The notes beneath the pieces were generated by a model that saw nothing but the letters and a program-made list of their open reading frames with translations, was not told the DNA's origin and did no database searches. From Haloarcula amylovorans (GTDB taxonomy: Archaea; Halobacteriota; Halobacteria; Halobacteriales; Haloarculaceae): a stretch of DNA of 64,000 bases. Where the stretch lies: NCBI RefSeq assembly GCF_004681185.1, contig NZ_SRIF01000002.1:973994-1037993 (forward strand), in the 5' to 3' direction. Below, piece after piece: positions 53,518 through 61,328 of the stretch. Positions within the stretch are counted from its first letter, which is position 1, and each line of letters starts with the position of its first letter. The translations under genes were made by a program, and so were the position numbers.

Positions 53518-54642
53518 TCATTTCGGCGGTGTACCTGACGTGTCAGCCGGGTTCTCGCCCCGGGCGAGTATCGACCGAAATCGCTCGCCGGCCGGGGTGT
53601 CGGCTTCGACGGCGTCCTCGATTGGGTCCGAGAGCCAGCCGTCGTCGACGAAGTGCGCGTACACCGGCAGGCGCTCGACGAGCGGCACGTCGGCGGCGTC
53701 GGCGACGGCTTCTAACTCCCGAAGGGCGGGCCACTCGTACTCGGGATTGATGTGGTCGACCGTCACCGGTGAGACGCCACCGAGATCGTCGATGCCGCAG
53801 TCGGTCAGCTCGCGGGCCGGCGCGAGGTTCGGCGGCACCTGTACCGAGATGTCGTCGGGGAGGCCCGCACGGGCCATCGCGGTCACGCGGCGCATCGTTC
53901 CCAGGTCTGGCGAACCACCCTGCCAGCGCTCGTTCTCGGCGACGGGCTGGACGATGACCTCCTGAATATGACCGTAGCGTTCGTGCATCTCGGCGATGGC
54001 CAGCAGGCTCTTCGCCCGGTCGGGCCACCCCTCGCCGATGCCGACGAGGATGCCGGTCGTGAAGGGGACGCCGAGTTCGCCCGCGGTTCGGATAGTCGCC
54101 AGGCGCTGTCCGGGGTTCTTCGCGCGCGGGCCGCCGTGGGCCTGCACGTCAGCCGTCGTCTCCAGCATCACGCCCATCGAGGCGTTCAGGTCCGCGACGG
54201 TCGCCATCTGCTCGCGGGTCTGGTCGCCAGGGTTAGCGTGAGGGAGCAGCCCCTCTTCGAGTGCGATTTCACAGGCTTCGCGGAGGTACTCGTGAATCGT
54301 GTCGTGGCCGTACTCGGCCAGTTGGTCGTACATCGCCGTGTAGCGGTCGTCGGGGTCGTCGCCGAAGGTAAAGAGCGCCTCCGTACACCCGGCGTCGGCC
54401 CCTCGCCGACACGTCTCGCGGATCTCCTCGGGAGACATGAGGTCGGCCTGTCCGGGCGGGTCGTAGTAGGTGCAGTAGGTACAGGTGTATCGGCAGGCGG
54501 TCGTCAGCGGGACGAACACGTTCCGGCAGTACGAGAGCTCGTCGGCGCGTTGGACGTTCGCCGGCCTCGCCGTCAGCAGGCGCTCGACGTCCGCGTCGGC
54601 GATGGCAAGGTCGATGTCGTACTCGTCGGCCCCGGGAATCAC
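53518..54642 (-). CDS. cofG: FO synthase subunit 1
   Basis: 374 aa radical SAM protein. The cluster C50-x3-C54-x2-C57 (TTACRYTCTYCTYY) is followed by the CofG stretch SMGVMLETTADVQAHGG and by PFTTGILVGIGEGW. It works with CofH in FO formation. It is the last gene of a minus-strand run after cofC (33 bp). The stretch 53304-53517 before it carries no gene; it contains an AAAATATTGG and a GGTATATATG patch near 53450 which could be promoter remnants. Confidence 0.93.
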   Translation of the reverse strand: MIPGADEYDIDLAIADADVERLLTARPANVQRADELSYCRNVFVPLTTACRYTCTYCTYYDPPGQADLMSPEEIRETCRRGADAGCTEALFTFGDDPDDRYTAMYDQLAEYGHDTIHEYLREACEIALEEGLLPHANPGDQTREQMATVADLNASMGVMLETTADVQAHGGPRAKNPGQRLATIRTAGELGVPFTTGILVGIGEGWPDRAKSLLAIAEMHERYGHIQEVIVQPVAENERWQGGSPDLGTMRRVTAMARAGLPDDISVQVPPNLAPARELTDCGIDDLGGVSPVTVDHINPEYEWPALRELEAVADAADVPLVERLPVYAHFVDDGWLSDPIEDAVEADTPAGERFRSILARGENPADTSGTPPK

Positions 54643-54675
54643 GTACGCCGTTCGACGCTCCGCGGTGAAAAGCGT

Positions 54676-55281
54676 TCACTCACGCTCGACGCCGACGCGC
54701 CCGTCGTCGAGAGCGAGTTCGAACCCGGCGTCGGCGAGCCACTCGCTGGCCGCGGCGTCGCCGTGTAATAGCACCTCCGCGAGGTCCGCCGGTTCGTCGA
54801 TGTCCGTCGCCAGTAGGCGGGAGTCCACCTCCGTGAGGTCGGCCCCGACCTCCGCGGCGATACGGCGGTGGTCCCGAATCGACGCGCCGTGGTAGTCCAC
54901 GTAGAAGTCGGGATGGCGACAGACGAAGGCGTTCGTCCCGCCGCCCAGGCCGGGCGCGAGTACCACGTCGGCGTCGGGTGCGAACAAGCGCTCGACCGTT
55001 TCGGGCGTAATCAGGGGTAAGTCGGCCATCACCACGGCGAGCGCCTCCTCGGTGAGCAGGTCGTTGACGAGGGCGTCTAGTCCGCGATCGTCGACCGTCA
55101 CCGGCGCGTCACACTCTATCGGTGCCGTCGAGACGACCTCGGGGTCGTAGCCCGCGCCGTCGAGGGCAGCGAGCACGTCGGTGAGCATCGCCTTCGTGAA
55201 CTCGCGGCGCTCGTCAGGGGACAGAACGGGAGAAAGTCGCGTCTTCGGGTCGGACCCCGAGACGGGGACGACGACACGCAT
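54676..55281 (-). CDS. cofC: 2-phospho-L-lactate guanylyltransferase
   Basis: 201 aa. The nucleotidyltransferase start MRVVVPVSGSDPKTRLSPVL and the block VVMADLPLITPE are typical, as is DADVVLAPGLGGGTNAFVCR. It activates 2-phospholactate (or phosphoenolpyruvate) with GTP for F420 synthesis. Its start overlaps the previous stop in TAATG (55279-55283). It lies directly between cofG and a membrane-protein gene. Confidence 0.92.
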   Translation of the reverse strand: MRVVVPVSGSDPKTRLSPVLSPDERREFTKAMLTDVLAALDGAGYDPEVVSTAPIECDAPVTVDDRGLDALVNDLLTEEALAVVMADLPLITPETVERLFAPDADVVLAPGLGGGTNAFVCRHPDFYVDYHGASIRDHRRIAAEVGADLTEVDSRLLATDIDEPADLAEVLLHGDAAASEWLADAGFELALDDGRVGVERE

Positions 55282-56063
55282 TACAGTTTGCTGTAGTCGT
55301 CGCCCTGGGTCTTCGTGTACAGGACGTAGCCGCCACCGAGGAGGACGAGGAGCGCGACCAGCCCACCGCCGGCCAGCAGCAGCGTCTTTGTGGTCTGCTG
55401 GCTCTGCTCGGCCTCCTGGGCCGTGGATTCGGCGTCCTCGGCGAGATTCTGTGCGTTCTCGAAGTTGTCGTTCTCGTAGGAGGAGATGGCGCTCTCGATG
55501 AGGTTTTCGGCCTCCTGGTTCCCACCGGCATTGTCGACGGCCTGCTGGGCGCTATCGATTGCCTGTCGCGCCTCTCTACTCTCTTTCGTGTAGTGGTGGG
55601 CCGTGTCGTTCCGGAACGTCTCCTCGTTGTTCCCGCTCACGCGCGTGAGTTCGGCGACGGTGTACTGCTGTGGCGGTTCGTAGGTGTAGTTCTCGACGGC
55701 CGGCGTCGTTCCGGAGAGTTGCACCCGAACCTCGTCGCCGTTGTTGTCGATGTCGAGCGCCTTGGTGAAGTTCTGGCCGCCGTAGGTCGTCTGATCGACC
55801 TGGCTGCCGGCCCGAAGCACCGTCACGGTCCAGCTCACGTCCTGCAATTCCGTCTGGCCGCGGAGCGTCCACTGGTTCGACGTCCCGGTGAACGGGTCGT
55901 CGACCGTGTACGTGACCGATACTTCGTCGCCGACGGCGGTCTCTCCGGGGACGCCCTCTGCGGAGACGGAGAAGGCGCTCGCGGTGCCAGCGAAGGCGAG
56001 AAGCCCCACTACGCACAGGAGGACGGCGGCGCCCTTAGAATAGCGGATCGAGTTCATCCTCAT
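55281..56063 (-). CDS. Secreted coiled-coil protein with C-terminal membrane anchor
   Basis: 260 aa from ATG 56063 (MRMNSIRY), with ATG 56057 as alternative. It has a signal peptide (AAVLLCVVGLLAFAGTASA), a beta-rich domain of about 110 residues (VGDEVSVTYTVDDPFTG), a helical stretch of Glu/Gln/Asn-rich heptads (IDSAQQAVDNAGGNQEAENL), and a terminal span (LLLAGGGLVALLVLLGGGYVL). The start overlaps the cetZ stop, so the two are probably coupled. It may be a cell-surface or division-associated partner; this is inference. Confidence 0.72.
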   Translation of the reverse strand: MRMNSIRYSKGAAVLLCVVGLLAFAGTASAFSVSAEGVPGETAVGDEVSVTYTVDDPFTGTSNQWTLRGQTELQDVSWTVTVLRAGSQVDQTTYGGQNFTKALDIDNNGDEVRVQLSGTTPAVENYTYEPPQQYTVAELTRVSGNNEETFRNDTAHHYTKESREARQAIDSAQQAVDNAGGNQEAENLIESAISSYENDNFENAQNLAEDAESTAQEAEQSQQTTKTLLLAGGGLVALLVLLGGGYVLYTKTQGDDYSKL

Positions 56064-57219
56064 CGTCTTCGACCAAGTCCTGCAAGTTTCCGTCGCTCTG
56101 TTCACGGATATCGTCGATGTTGTCCTGGGCCTCGATGGCGACCTGCTGGAGCTCCTTGATGCGCGGGACGTTGTGGACGCCCGCCAGCAGGATGGACGCG
56201 GCGACCTTCGGGGAGTTCGTCGGGTAGTCCCCGCCGCGGACCTCCATCGAACCCGTCTGCTCCTCTAGCCACTTCCGGCCGCGCTCTATCCCTTTCCGAT
56301 TCAGGTGCGCCGGCGGTCCGGCCATCACGAGGAGCGCGCGCTCTGCGCCCTCAATCTCACAGGGCAGTGTCAGTCGACCGAGCGCCGCCTTCCGGACGAG
56401 CGACGTGATTCGGTTGGTCGTGTTCGCCGTATCCAGCCCGTCGTCGCCGCCGTCGTCGCCGGTGAACCGGGAGAGGAGCCCCCCGCCGCCGCTGGACGTG
56501 ATGTCGACGTCTTCGGAGGCGTATCCCACCGTCGAGACGCCGCCGCCGTCGAGCGTGTTGATGATCTCGGATGAGTCGACGACGCTCTCTGCGATGTTGT
56601 CGCCGGCCTCGACTTCGCCGGCCCCGAAGAGGACGCCGAATCGACGGACGATCTCCTCGTTGATGTGGTCGTAGCCGCCCTCGACGGACTCGCCGGTCTT
56701 TCGCCAGGCGTCGTTGTCGAAGACCATGAGGTTGTCCACCTCGCGGACGAACGTCTGGAACGAGCGCGCGGCGTTCAGCGTGTAGATGCCGCCCTCGTCG
56801 CTCCCCGGCAGGACGCCAAGGCCGTAGACGGGCTCGGTGTAGATGCGCTTGAGGTGCTTCGAGATGACCGGCGACCCGCCGGACCCGGTCCCACCGCCGA
56901 GACCCGCGACGACGAGGAACGCATCGACCTCGTGGACGGGGATGTTGTCGATGGCCCCCTGCACCTCGTCGATGTCCTCTTCGGCGATTTCCGCGCCGAG
57001 TTCGTTGTCTGCGCCCACGCCGTGGCCCTTGACGCGGGCCTGGCCGATGAGCACTCGATTCTCCTCCGGGATGTGTTCCAGTCCGAGCAGGTCTGCTTTC
57101 GCCGTGTTGACCGCCACAGCAGAGCGGACGATTCCCGAGTCCGTGTTCCGATCGTACTCGAGGAATTTGTCCACGATTTTGCCGCCGGCCTGCCCGAAGC
57201 CGATCATCGCGAGTTTCAT
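56035..57219 (-). CDS. cetZ: CetZ tubulin-superfamily GTPase
   Basis: 394 aa. The tubulin/FtsZ GTP-binding signature GGGTGSG is at residues 108-114, with FLVVAGL before it. The N-terminal MIGFGQAGGKIVDKF and the loop NTAKADLLGLEHIP are characteristic of CetZ rather than FtsZ. CetZ proteins control cell shape and motility-linked rod formation in haloarchaea. The acidic tail is short (DLVEDDEDELDPLF). Upstream (57220-57453) there is a gene-free promoter region with ATAAGTTTTTT near 57261. Confidence 0.92.
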   Translation of the reverse strand: MKLAMIGFGQAGGKIVDKFLEYDRNTDSGIVRSAVAVNTAKADLLGLEHIPEENRVLIGQARVKGHGVGADNELGAEIAEEDIDEVQGAIDNIPVHEVDAFLVVAGLGGGTGSGGSPVISKHLKRIYTEPVYGLGVLPGSDEGGIYTLNAARSFQTFVREVDNLMVFDNDAWRKTGESVEGGYDHINEEIVRRFGVLFGAGEVEAGDNIAESVVDSSEIINTLDGGGVSTVGYASEDVDITSSGGGGLLSRFTGDDGGDDGLDTANTTNRITSLVRKAALGRLTLPCEIEGAERALLVMAGPPAHLNRKGIERGRKWLEEQTGSMEVRGGDYPTNSPKVAASILLAGVHNVPRIKELQQVAIEAQDNIDDIREQSDGNLQDLVEDDEDELDPLF

Positions 57220-57453
57220 GATTAGGTCTTCCGCTTAAAAGGGGTAAGTAGGATAGTGCCTATAAGTTTTTTCCCCAAATATCACCGCTGAAAGTCTGAA
57301 TCAGGAATGAAAACACACCGATTAGACGGTGAGAACGGGCGCTAGCCGCGCTACGAGAGCAGTATCTCGGCGACTCGGCGTGTCGATGAAACTGGTGCCT
57401 GTGGCCTAATATTCAAACTGCTGAAACTTTGTTTCCGCGGGCGTCGTTCCGAC

Positions 57454-58359
57454 CTACCGCCGTACCCCGAGGTAGTCACCGAACGTCCGGAACTCACTCA
57501 CGTCGTAGCCGAACGCGTCGACGTCGTTGTCGCCGGGCGTGTTGTCGAAGTCTAGCCCCTCGTACTGGTCGCTGCCCATCGGGAACCCGAGGCTCCCCAA
57601 CACCGGAAGTCCGACCTTCGCCAGTTCCATCGGGAGCGGGACGATGGTGATGGATTTGCCCTCGCTCTCGTAGACGAGTTCCGTCGCCTCCCGAAGCGAG
57701 AGGACTTCGGGGCCGCCGATTTCGTATATCTCGCCGACGTACTCCTCACCGTCCAGCACATCAGCCAGTATCGGGACGAAGTCCTCGACCCAGACGAGTT
57801 GGAAGTGCGCCTTCTGCCCGCCGCCGGGCAGGGGATACAGCGGCACGCCGGGGGCGAAGATCTGCTTGAGCCGTTTGGTGAAGTAGACGAACTCGTCGCC
57901 CTCGCCGAAGACGATAGAGGGCCGGAAAATCGTCCAGTCGAGGTCTGAACGTTTGACCGCTTCTTCGGCCTTTCCCTTCGCTCGCAGGTAGTGTGTCGGC
58001 CCGTTCGGGTCCGCCCCCAGCGCGCTCATCTGGATGTATCTGGAGACACCGTGTTCCTCGGCGGCCCGCACCGCGTTCTTCGTCCCACCGAGGTGGACCA
58101 CCTCGTGCATCTCGTTACCGCCGTCGGGTTTGAACAGCGGCGTCAGTGCGGGAAGGAAGAAAACGGCGTCCTGTCCCTCGAATGCACCTTCGATGCTGTT
58201 GTAGTCGGTAACGTCGCCCTCCTTTCGGGTGACGCCCGTCGGCAGGTCGGCGTCGTGGGGGTTCCGCGACAGCGCGGTGACCTCGTGGTCTCGATCGTCG
58301 AGTTCCCGACACAGATACTGTCCGACGAAGCCAGTTCCGCCGACGACAAGTACGTCCAT
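57454..58359 (-). CDS. NAD(P)-binding NDUFA9-like epimerase/dehydratase
   Basis: 301 aa from ATG 58359. It opens with the Rossmann loop [15 protein letters not shown]. The atypical SDR core ([13 protein letters not shown], then [11 protein letters not shown]) has Ser and a YLRAK-type Tyr/Lys pair. NDUFA9-like atypical SDRs bind NADPH, and some act in lipid or quinone metabolism. No specific substrate is indicated. It is divergent from the thymidylate kinase gene. Confidence 0.85.
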   Translation of the reverse strand: MDVLVVGGTGFVGQYLCRELDDRDHEVTALSRNPHDADLPTGVTRKEGDVTDYNSIEGAFEGQDAVFFLPALTPLFKPDGGNEMHEVVHLGGTKNAVRAAEEHGVSRYIQMSALGADPNGPTHYLRAKGKAEEAVKRSDLDWTIFRPSIVFGEGDEFVYFTKRLKQIFAPGVPLYPLPGGGQKAHFQLVWVEDFVPILADVLDGEEYVGEIYEIGGPEVLSLREATELVYESEGKSITIVPLPMELAKVGLPVLGSLGFPMGSDQYEGLDFDNTPGDNDVDAFGYDVSEFRTFGDYLGVRR

Positions 58360-58477
58360 ACCCGAACGCTCGCCCGGCCGCCTCCTAAAGGTACGCCGCA
58401 ACCAGTTTGGGAGTCCGCGGCGGGAGGGGTCTGAGGGGGTCCGAGTCGCTTACGTGCCCCCGTGCCGACGCTCGGAT

Positions 58478-59071
58478 ATGCTCGTCACGCTCGAAGGACT
58501 CGACGGGAGCGGGAAGACCACGGTCTGGGAGCGGCTACGGGCCGACGACGCCCTGCCGACCGACGCGACGTTCACCCGCGAGCCAACCGATAGCTGGTAC
58601 GGCGAGGCCGTCCAGCGTTCTATCGACGACGCCGACGCCGACTCGGTAGCCGAACTGTTCCTCTACACCGCCGACCACGCCGCCCACCTCGCTGAGACGG
58701 TTCGTCCCGGGCTCGAAGATGGCGGACTGGTCGTCTCCGACCGATACTCCGACTCGCGCTACGCCTATCAGGGCGCGACGCTCGCCGAGACCGACTGGTT
58801 CGAGGACCCGCTGGCGTACGTCCGCGAGATCCACGCCCCGTGGACGCGCCCGCCGGACCTGACGGTGTATCTCGACCTCGACCCCGAGACAGCGGCTCGA
58901 CGCAGCGGTGCCACCAACAAGTTCGAGACAGCCGACTATCTGGCCGGCGTCCGTGAGAACTACGACCGTCTCCGAGCGGACGACCCCGAGCGGTTCGTCA
59001 CGGTCGACGCGACGACCGAACCGGACGACGTGTACGACCGCGTCCGGACGGCCATCGTCGAGCGTCTCTGA
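58478..59071 (+). CDS. tmk: Thymidylate kinase
   Basis: 197 aa from ATG 58478. It has P-loop GLDGSGKTT, the DR(Y/H)-type substrate motif [13 protein letters not shown], and the lid region [10 protein letters not shown]. It phosphorylates dTMP to dTDP. Length is normal. Its stop is 2 bp from the convergent membrane-protein gene. Confidence 0.93.
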   Translation: MLVTLEGLDGSGKTTVWERLRADDALPTDATFTREPTDSWYGEAVQRSIDDADADSVAELFLYTADHAAHLAETVRPGLEDGGLVVSDRYSDSRYAYQGATLAETDWFEDPLAYVREIHAPWTRPPDLTVYLDLDPETAARRSGATNKFETADYLAGVRENYDRLRADDPERFVTVDATTEPDDVYDRVRTAIVERL

Positions 59072-59073
59072 AC

Positions 59074-59394
59074 TCAGTTCGTCGACGTCGGGAGTTCGAC
59101 ATCGTCCGGCGCGGGCATCCAGATGTAGTCGAAGGTCATCCCGATCGCCAGCGGTACCACGATCGTGAGGAAGACGACGAACCCCGGGCCAAGCGTGAGG
59201 TCGCCGCCGAACCCGAGCGTCGCCAACACCATGAACAGGACGAACATGGCGACCGGACAGAGTAGTATCGAGTAGAGCAGGCCGCCCCAGCGGGTGTTCA
59301 TCCGAACCCGGAAAAAGCGGGTCATGAGTGCCGTCACGGCGCTGTTTACCAGCACGATGACGAGCAAGCCGACGAGTCCCACGACGCTGACCAT
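59074..59394 (-). CDS. Small membrane protein (106 aa)
   Basis: 106 aa from ATG 59394. Three spans: GLVGLLVIVLVNSAVTALM, LLYSILLCPVAMFVLFMVLATL and FVVFLTIVVPLAIGMTFDYIW. The C-terminus is short and polar. It belongs to the many small uncharacterised haloarchaeal membrane families. It lies 44 bp downstream of the Lrp-like gene on the same strand. Confidence 0.7.
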   Translation of the reverse strand: MVSVVGLVGLLVIVLVNSAVTALMTRFFRVRMNTRWGGLLYSILLCPVAMFVLFMVLATLGFGGDLTLGPGFVVFLTIVVPLAIGMTFDYIWMPAPDDVELPTSTN

Positions 59395-59438
59395 ACAGTC
59401 GCTACGACGGCGATGCTCTTTGCGGTGTCGGAACCGAC

Positions 59439-59669
59439 TCACTCCAGACAGATGTACGTCCGCGTGTCGGCGACGCCCTCTAAGTCTCGCACGCGCGTCG
59501 CCACCGACTGCATCACGTCGTACACCTCCGGCCCGCTCGCCTCCGCGATGATGTCGTACTGTCCGGCGACGATGTGCGCCTCGGTGATGCCTTCGGACTG
59601 ACGGACGGCTTCGAGGAGTTCGTCGGACTTGCCTGCCACCGTCTTGACCATGATGAACGCCGTGACCAT
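59439..59669 (-). CDS. Stand-alone Lrp/AsnC ligand-binding (RAM) domain
   Basis: 76 aa, a single Lrp effector domain with no helix-turn-helix. The family pattern is VTAFIMVKTVAGKSDELLEAV, then EAHIVAGQYDIIAEA and GVADTRTYI. Such stand-alone domains bind amino acids or nucleotides and form rings. A very similar paralogue lies on the other side of trkA at 60465, so the two probably arose by duplication around this gene. Confidence 0.85.
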   Translation of the reverse strand: MVTAFIMVKTVAGKSDELLEAVRQSEGITEAHIVAGQYDIIAEASGPEVYDVMQSVATRVRDLEGVADTRTYICLE

Positions 59670-59776
59670 ACTGTGCGATGATGTACCATGCCACCAAAAA
59701 GTTTCCCGCGTTCGCCCCTCGCCATCGGTCCGCCCGCCGGGATACTTTTATTCATCCCCGTGTCTTACGGCTTGAC

Positions 59777-60463
59777 ATGCGATTTGTTATCGTGGGTGCA
59801 GGCCGCGTCGGCCTCCGAACCGCGCGCGTACTGCAAGAGAGCGGACACCACGTCGTCCTCATCGAACAGGACGAAGGAGCCGTCGAGCGGGCCCAGACCG
59901 CTGGTTTCGAGGTCATCGAGGGCGACGGTGCCATCGAGGAGACGCTGTCGCTCGCCGACCTCGACTCGGCCGACGCGGTCGGCGCACTCACCGGCGACCT
60001 GAACGACAACTTCGTCGCCTGCATGATCGGCAAACAGCACGGCTGTCGAACCGTCATGCGTATCGACGAAGACTACCGCGAGGAGATCTACCGCCGCTAC
60101 GCCGGTGACGTCGACGAGGTCATCTACCCCGAACGACTCGGTGCGATCGCCGCAAAGAACGCGCTCTTAGGCGGGAACATCCGCGCTGTCGCGGACGTGG
60201 CACAGAACCTCCAGCTCGTCGAGTTCACCATTACGGACGCCTCGCCGATGAACGGTTACTCGCTTTCGGAACTGGAACTGCCCGCCAACGCCCGGCTCCT
60301 CGCCCACGGGAAGGGCAAGGCCGCACTGACGATTCCAGACGCAGACGAGACGCTCGAAGAGGGCGACCACATCGTCGTCCTCGCCGACTTCGACACCCTC
60401 GGCGACGTCCGAAGCATCGTCGCCGGTGAATCCGGCCGCGCGACTGCACTCGGAGGTGCCTGA
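59777..60463 (+). CDS. TrkA-type potassium-uptake regulatory protein
   Basis: 228 aa from ATG 59777. The TrkA-N Rossmann loop is RFVIVGAGRVGLRTARVL. Acid-tipped strands follow (VVLIEQDEGA, VIEGDGAIEE). The C-terminal 70 residues are a TrkA-C domain (SLSELELPANARLLAHGKG). It senses NAD(H) or ATP and gates potassium transport. No transporter gene adjoins. The Lrp-domain gene follows at one base spacing. Confidence 0.88.
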   Translation: MRFVIVGAGRVGLRTARVLQESGHHVVLIEQDEGAVERAQTAGFEVIEGDGAIEETLSLADLDSADAVGALTGDLNDNFVACMIGKQHGCRTVMRIDEDYREEIYRRYAGDVDEVIYPERLGAIAAKNALLGGNIRAVADVAQNLQLVEFTITDASPMNGYSLSELELPANARLLAHGKGKAALTIPDADETLEEGDHIVVLADFDTLGDVRSIVAGESGRATALGGA

Positions 60464-60464
60464 T

Positions 60465-60695
60465 ATGGTCACTGCCTACGTCATGGTCAAAGCTCACACC
60501 GGCGACGCGGACCGCCTGAAAGACGAAATCGAAGCTATCGACGGCGTCCGTGAAGCCCACATCGTCGCCGGCGACGTCGACCTCATCGCCAAGGTAAACG
60601 TGGACACGCCCGCGGAGGTCAAAGACGTCGCCGCGACCCACATTCAGGACATCAAGGGCGTCGAGAGCACGCAGACGTACATCGCTATGGACTGA
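60465..60695 (+). CDS. Stand-alone Lrp/AsnC ligand-binding (RAM) domain
   Basis: 76 aa, no DNA-binding helix. The sequence VTAYVMVKAHTGDADRLKD, then EAHIVAGDVDLIAKV and GVESTQTYIAMD, closely parallels the gene at 59439. It starts one base after the TrkA stop, so it is in operon with trkA. It may pass a ligand signal to TrkA; inference from linkage only. Confidence 0.85.
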   Translation: MVTAYVMVKAHTGDADRLKDEIEAIDGVREAHIVAGDVDLIAKVNVDTPAEVKDVAATHIQDIKGVESTQTYIAMD

Positions 60696-60748
60696 TTTTC
60701 ACTTCGCGCTCGCAGTGAAACGGCGGCGAGGCCGCCGTATGCTATCGT

Positions 60749-61261
60749 CTACAGCGGCGTGCCGCCGCGGGTCCCCTCGCTGCCGCCGGAACTCGCCGAG
60801 TTCATCAGTTCGGCGACGGTGCCGACGTAGTCGTAGCCGGGGACGATTCCCTCGACGTAGGTGCCCTCGACGTACTCGACGAACGCCTTCGCCACGTCGG
60901 CGGCCTGCCGTTCGCCGCCGAGGCTGAACCGGTAGGTGACGACGACTTCCTCGCCGTCGCGTTCGACCGCGTACTCGTCGAGTTCGACGGCGACGCGCGT
61001 CGCCTTGGGCGCGTCTTCGAGACGGCGCTCCAGCGTGTCGAACCAACCATCACAGACGGCCGGCCCCACGTCGTCGGCCGTCGCGGCCTGTAACGTCGGC
61101 GCTCGAACCGTCACCGCGTAGTTCGTCTCCCACGTCTCGCCCTCGCTCGCGGTCACGCGACCGTCGAAACGAGTCGTCTTGATGGCGTACCCCTCGTCGC
61201 TCCCGGCGAACTGCTCGCGGCTCTCGAAGGCGTTGGCAACGTCCGGTGGAACGTCGGTCAT
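60749..61261 (-). CDS. Haloarchaeal DUF5813-type protein
   Basis: 170 aa, acidic, with beta-alpha pattern (WETNYAVTVRAPTL; ATRVAVELDEYAVER; EEVVVTYRFSLGG) and a conserved-looking helix (ADVAKAFVEYVEGTYVEGI). The C-terminus is Ser/Gly-rich. It resembles the haloarchaea-specific DUF5813 family. Function unknown. It is 67 bp upstream of the large histidine kinase on the same strand. Confidence 0.75.
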   Translation of the reverse strand: MTDVPPDVANAFESREQFAGSDEGYAIKTTRFDGRVTASEGETWETNYAVTVRAPTLQAATADDVGPAVCDGWFDTLERRLEDAPKATRVAVELDEYAVERDGEEVVVTYRFSLGGERQAADVAKAFVEYVEGTYVEGIVPGYDYVGTVAELMNSASSGGSEGTRGGTPL

Positions 61262-61328
61262 TGGGACTCTATAGCCGTCTGAGCCGGAAAAGCGCGTCGC
61301 CTCGTCGAGTCGTCGCCGATTCGCACTC

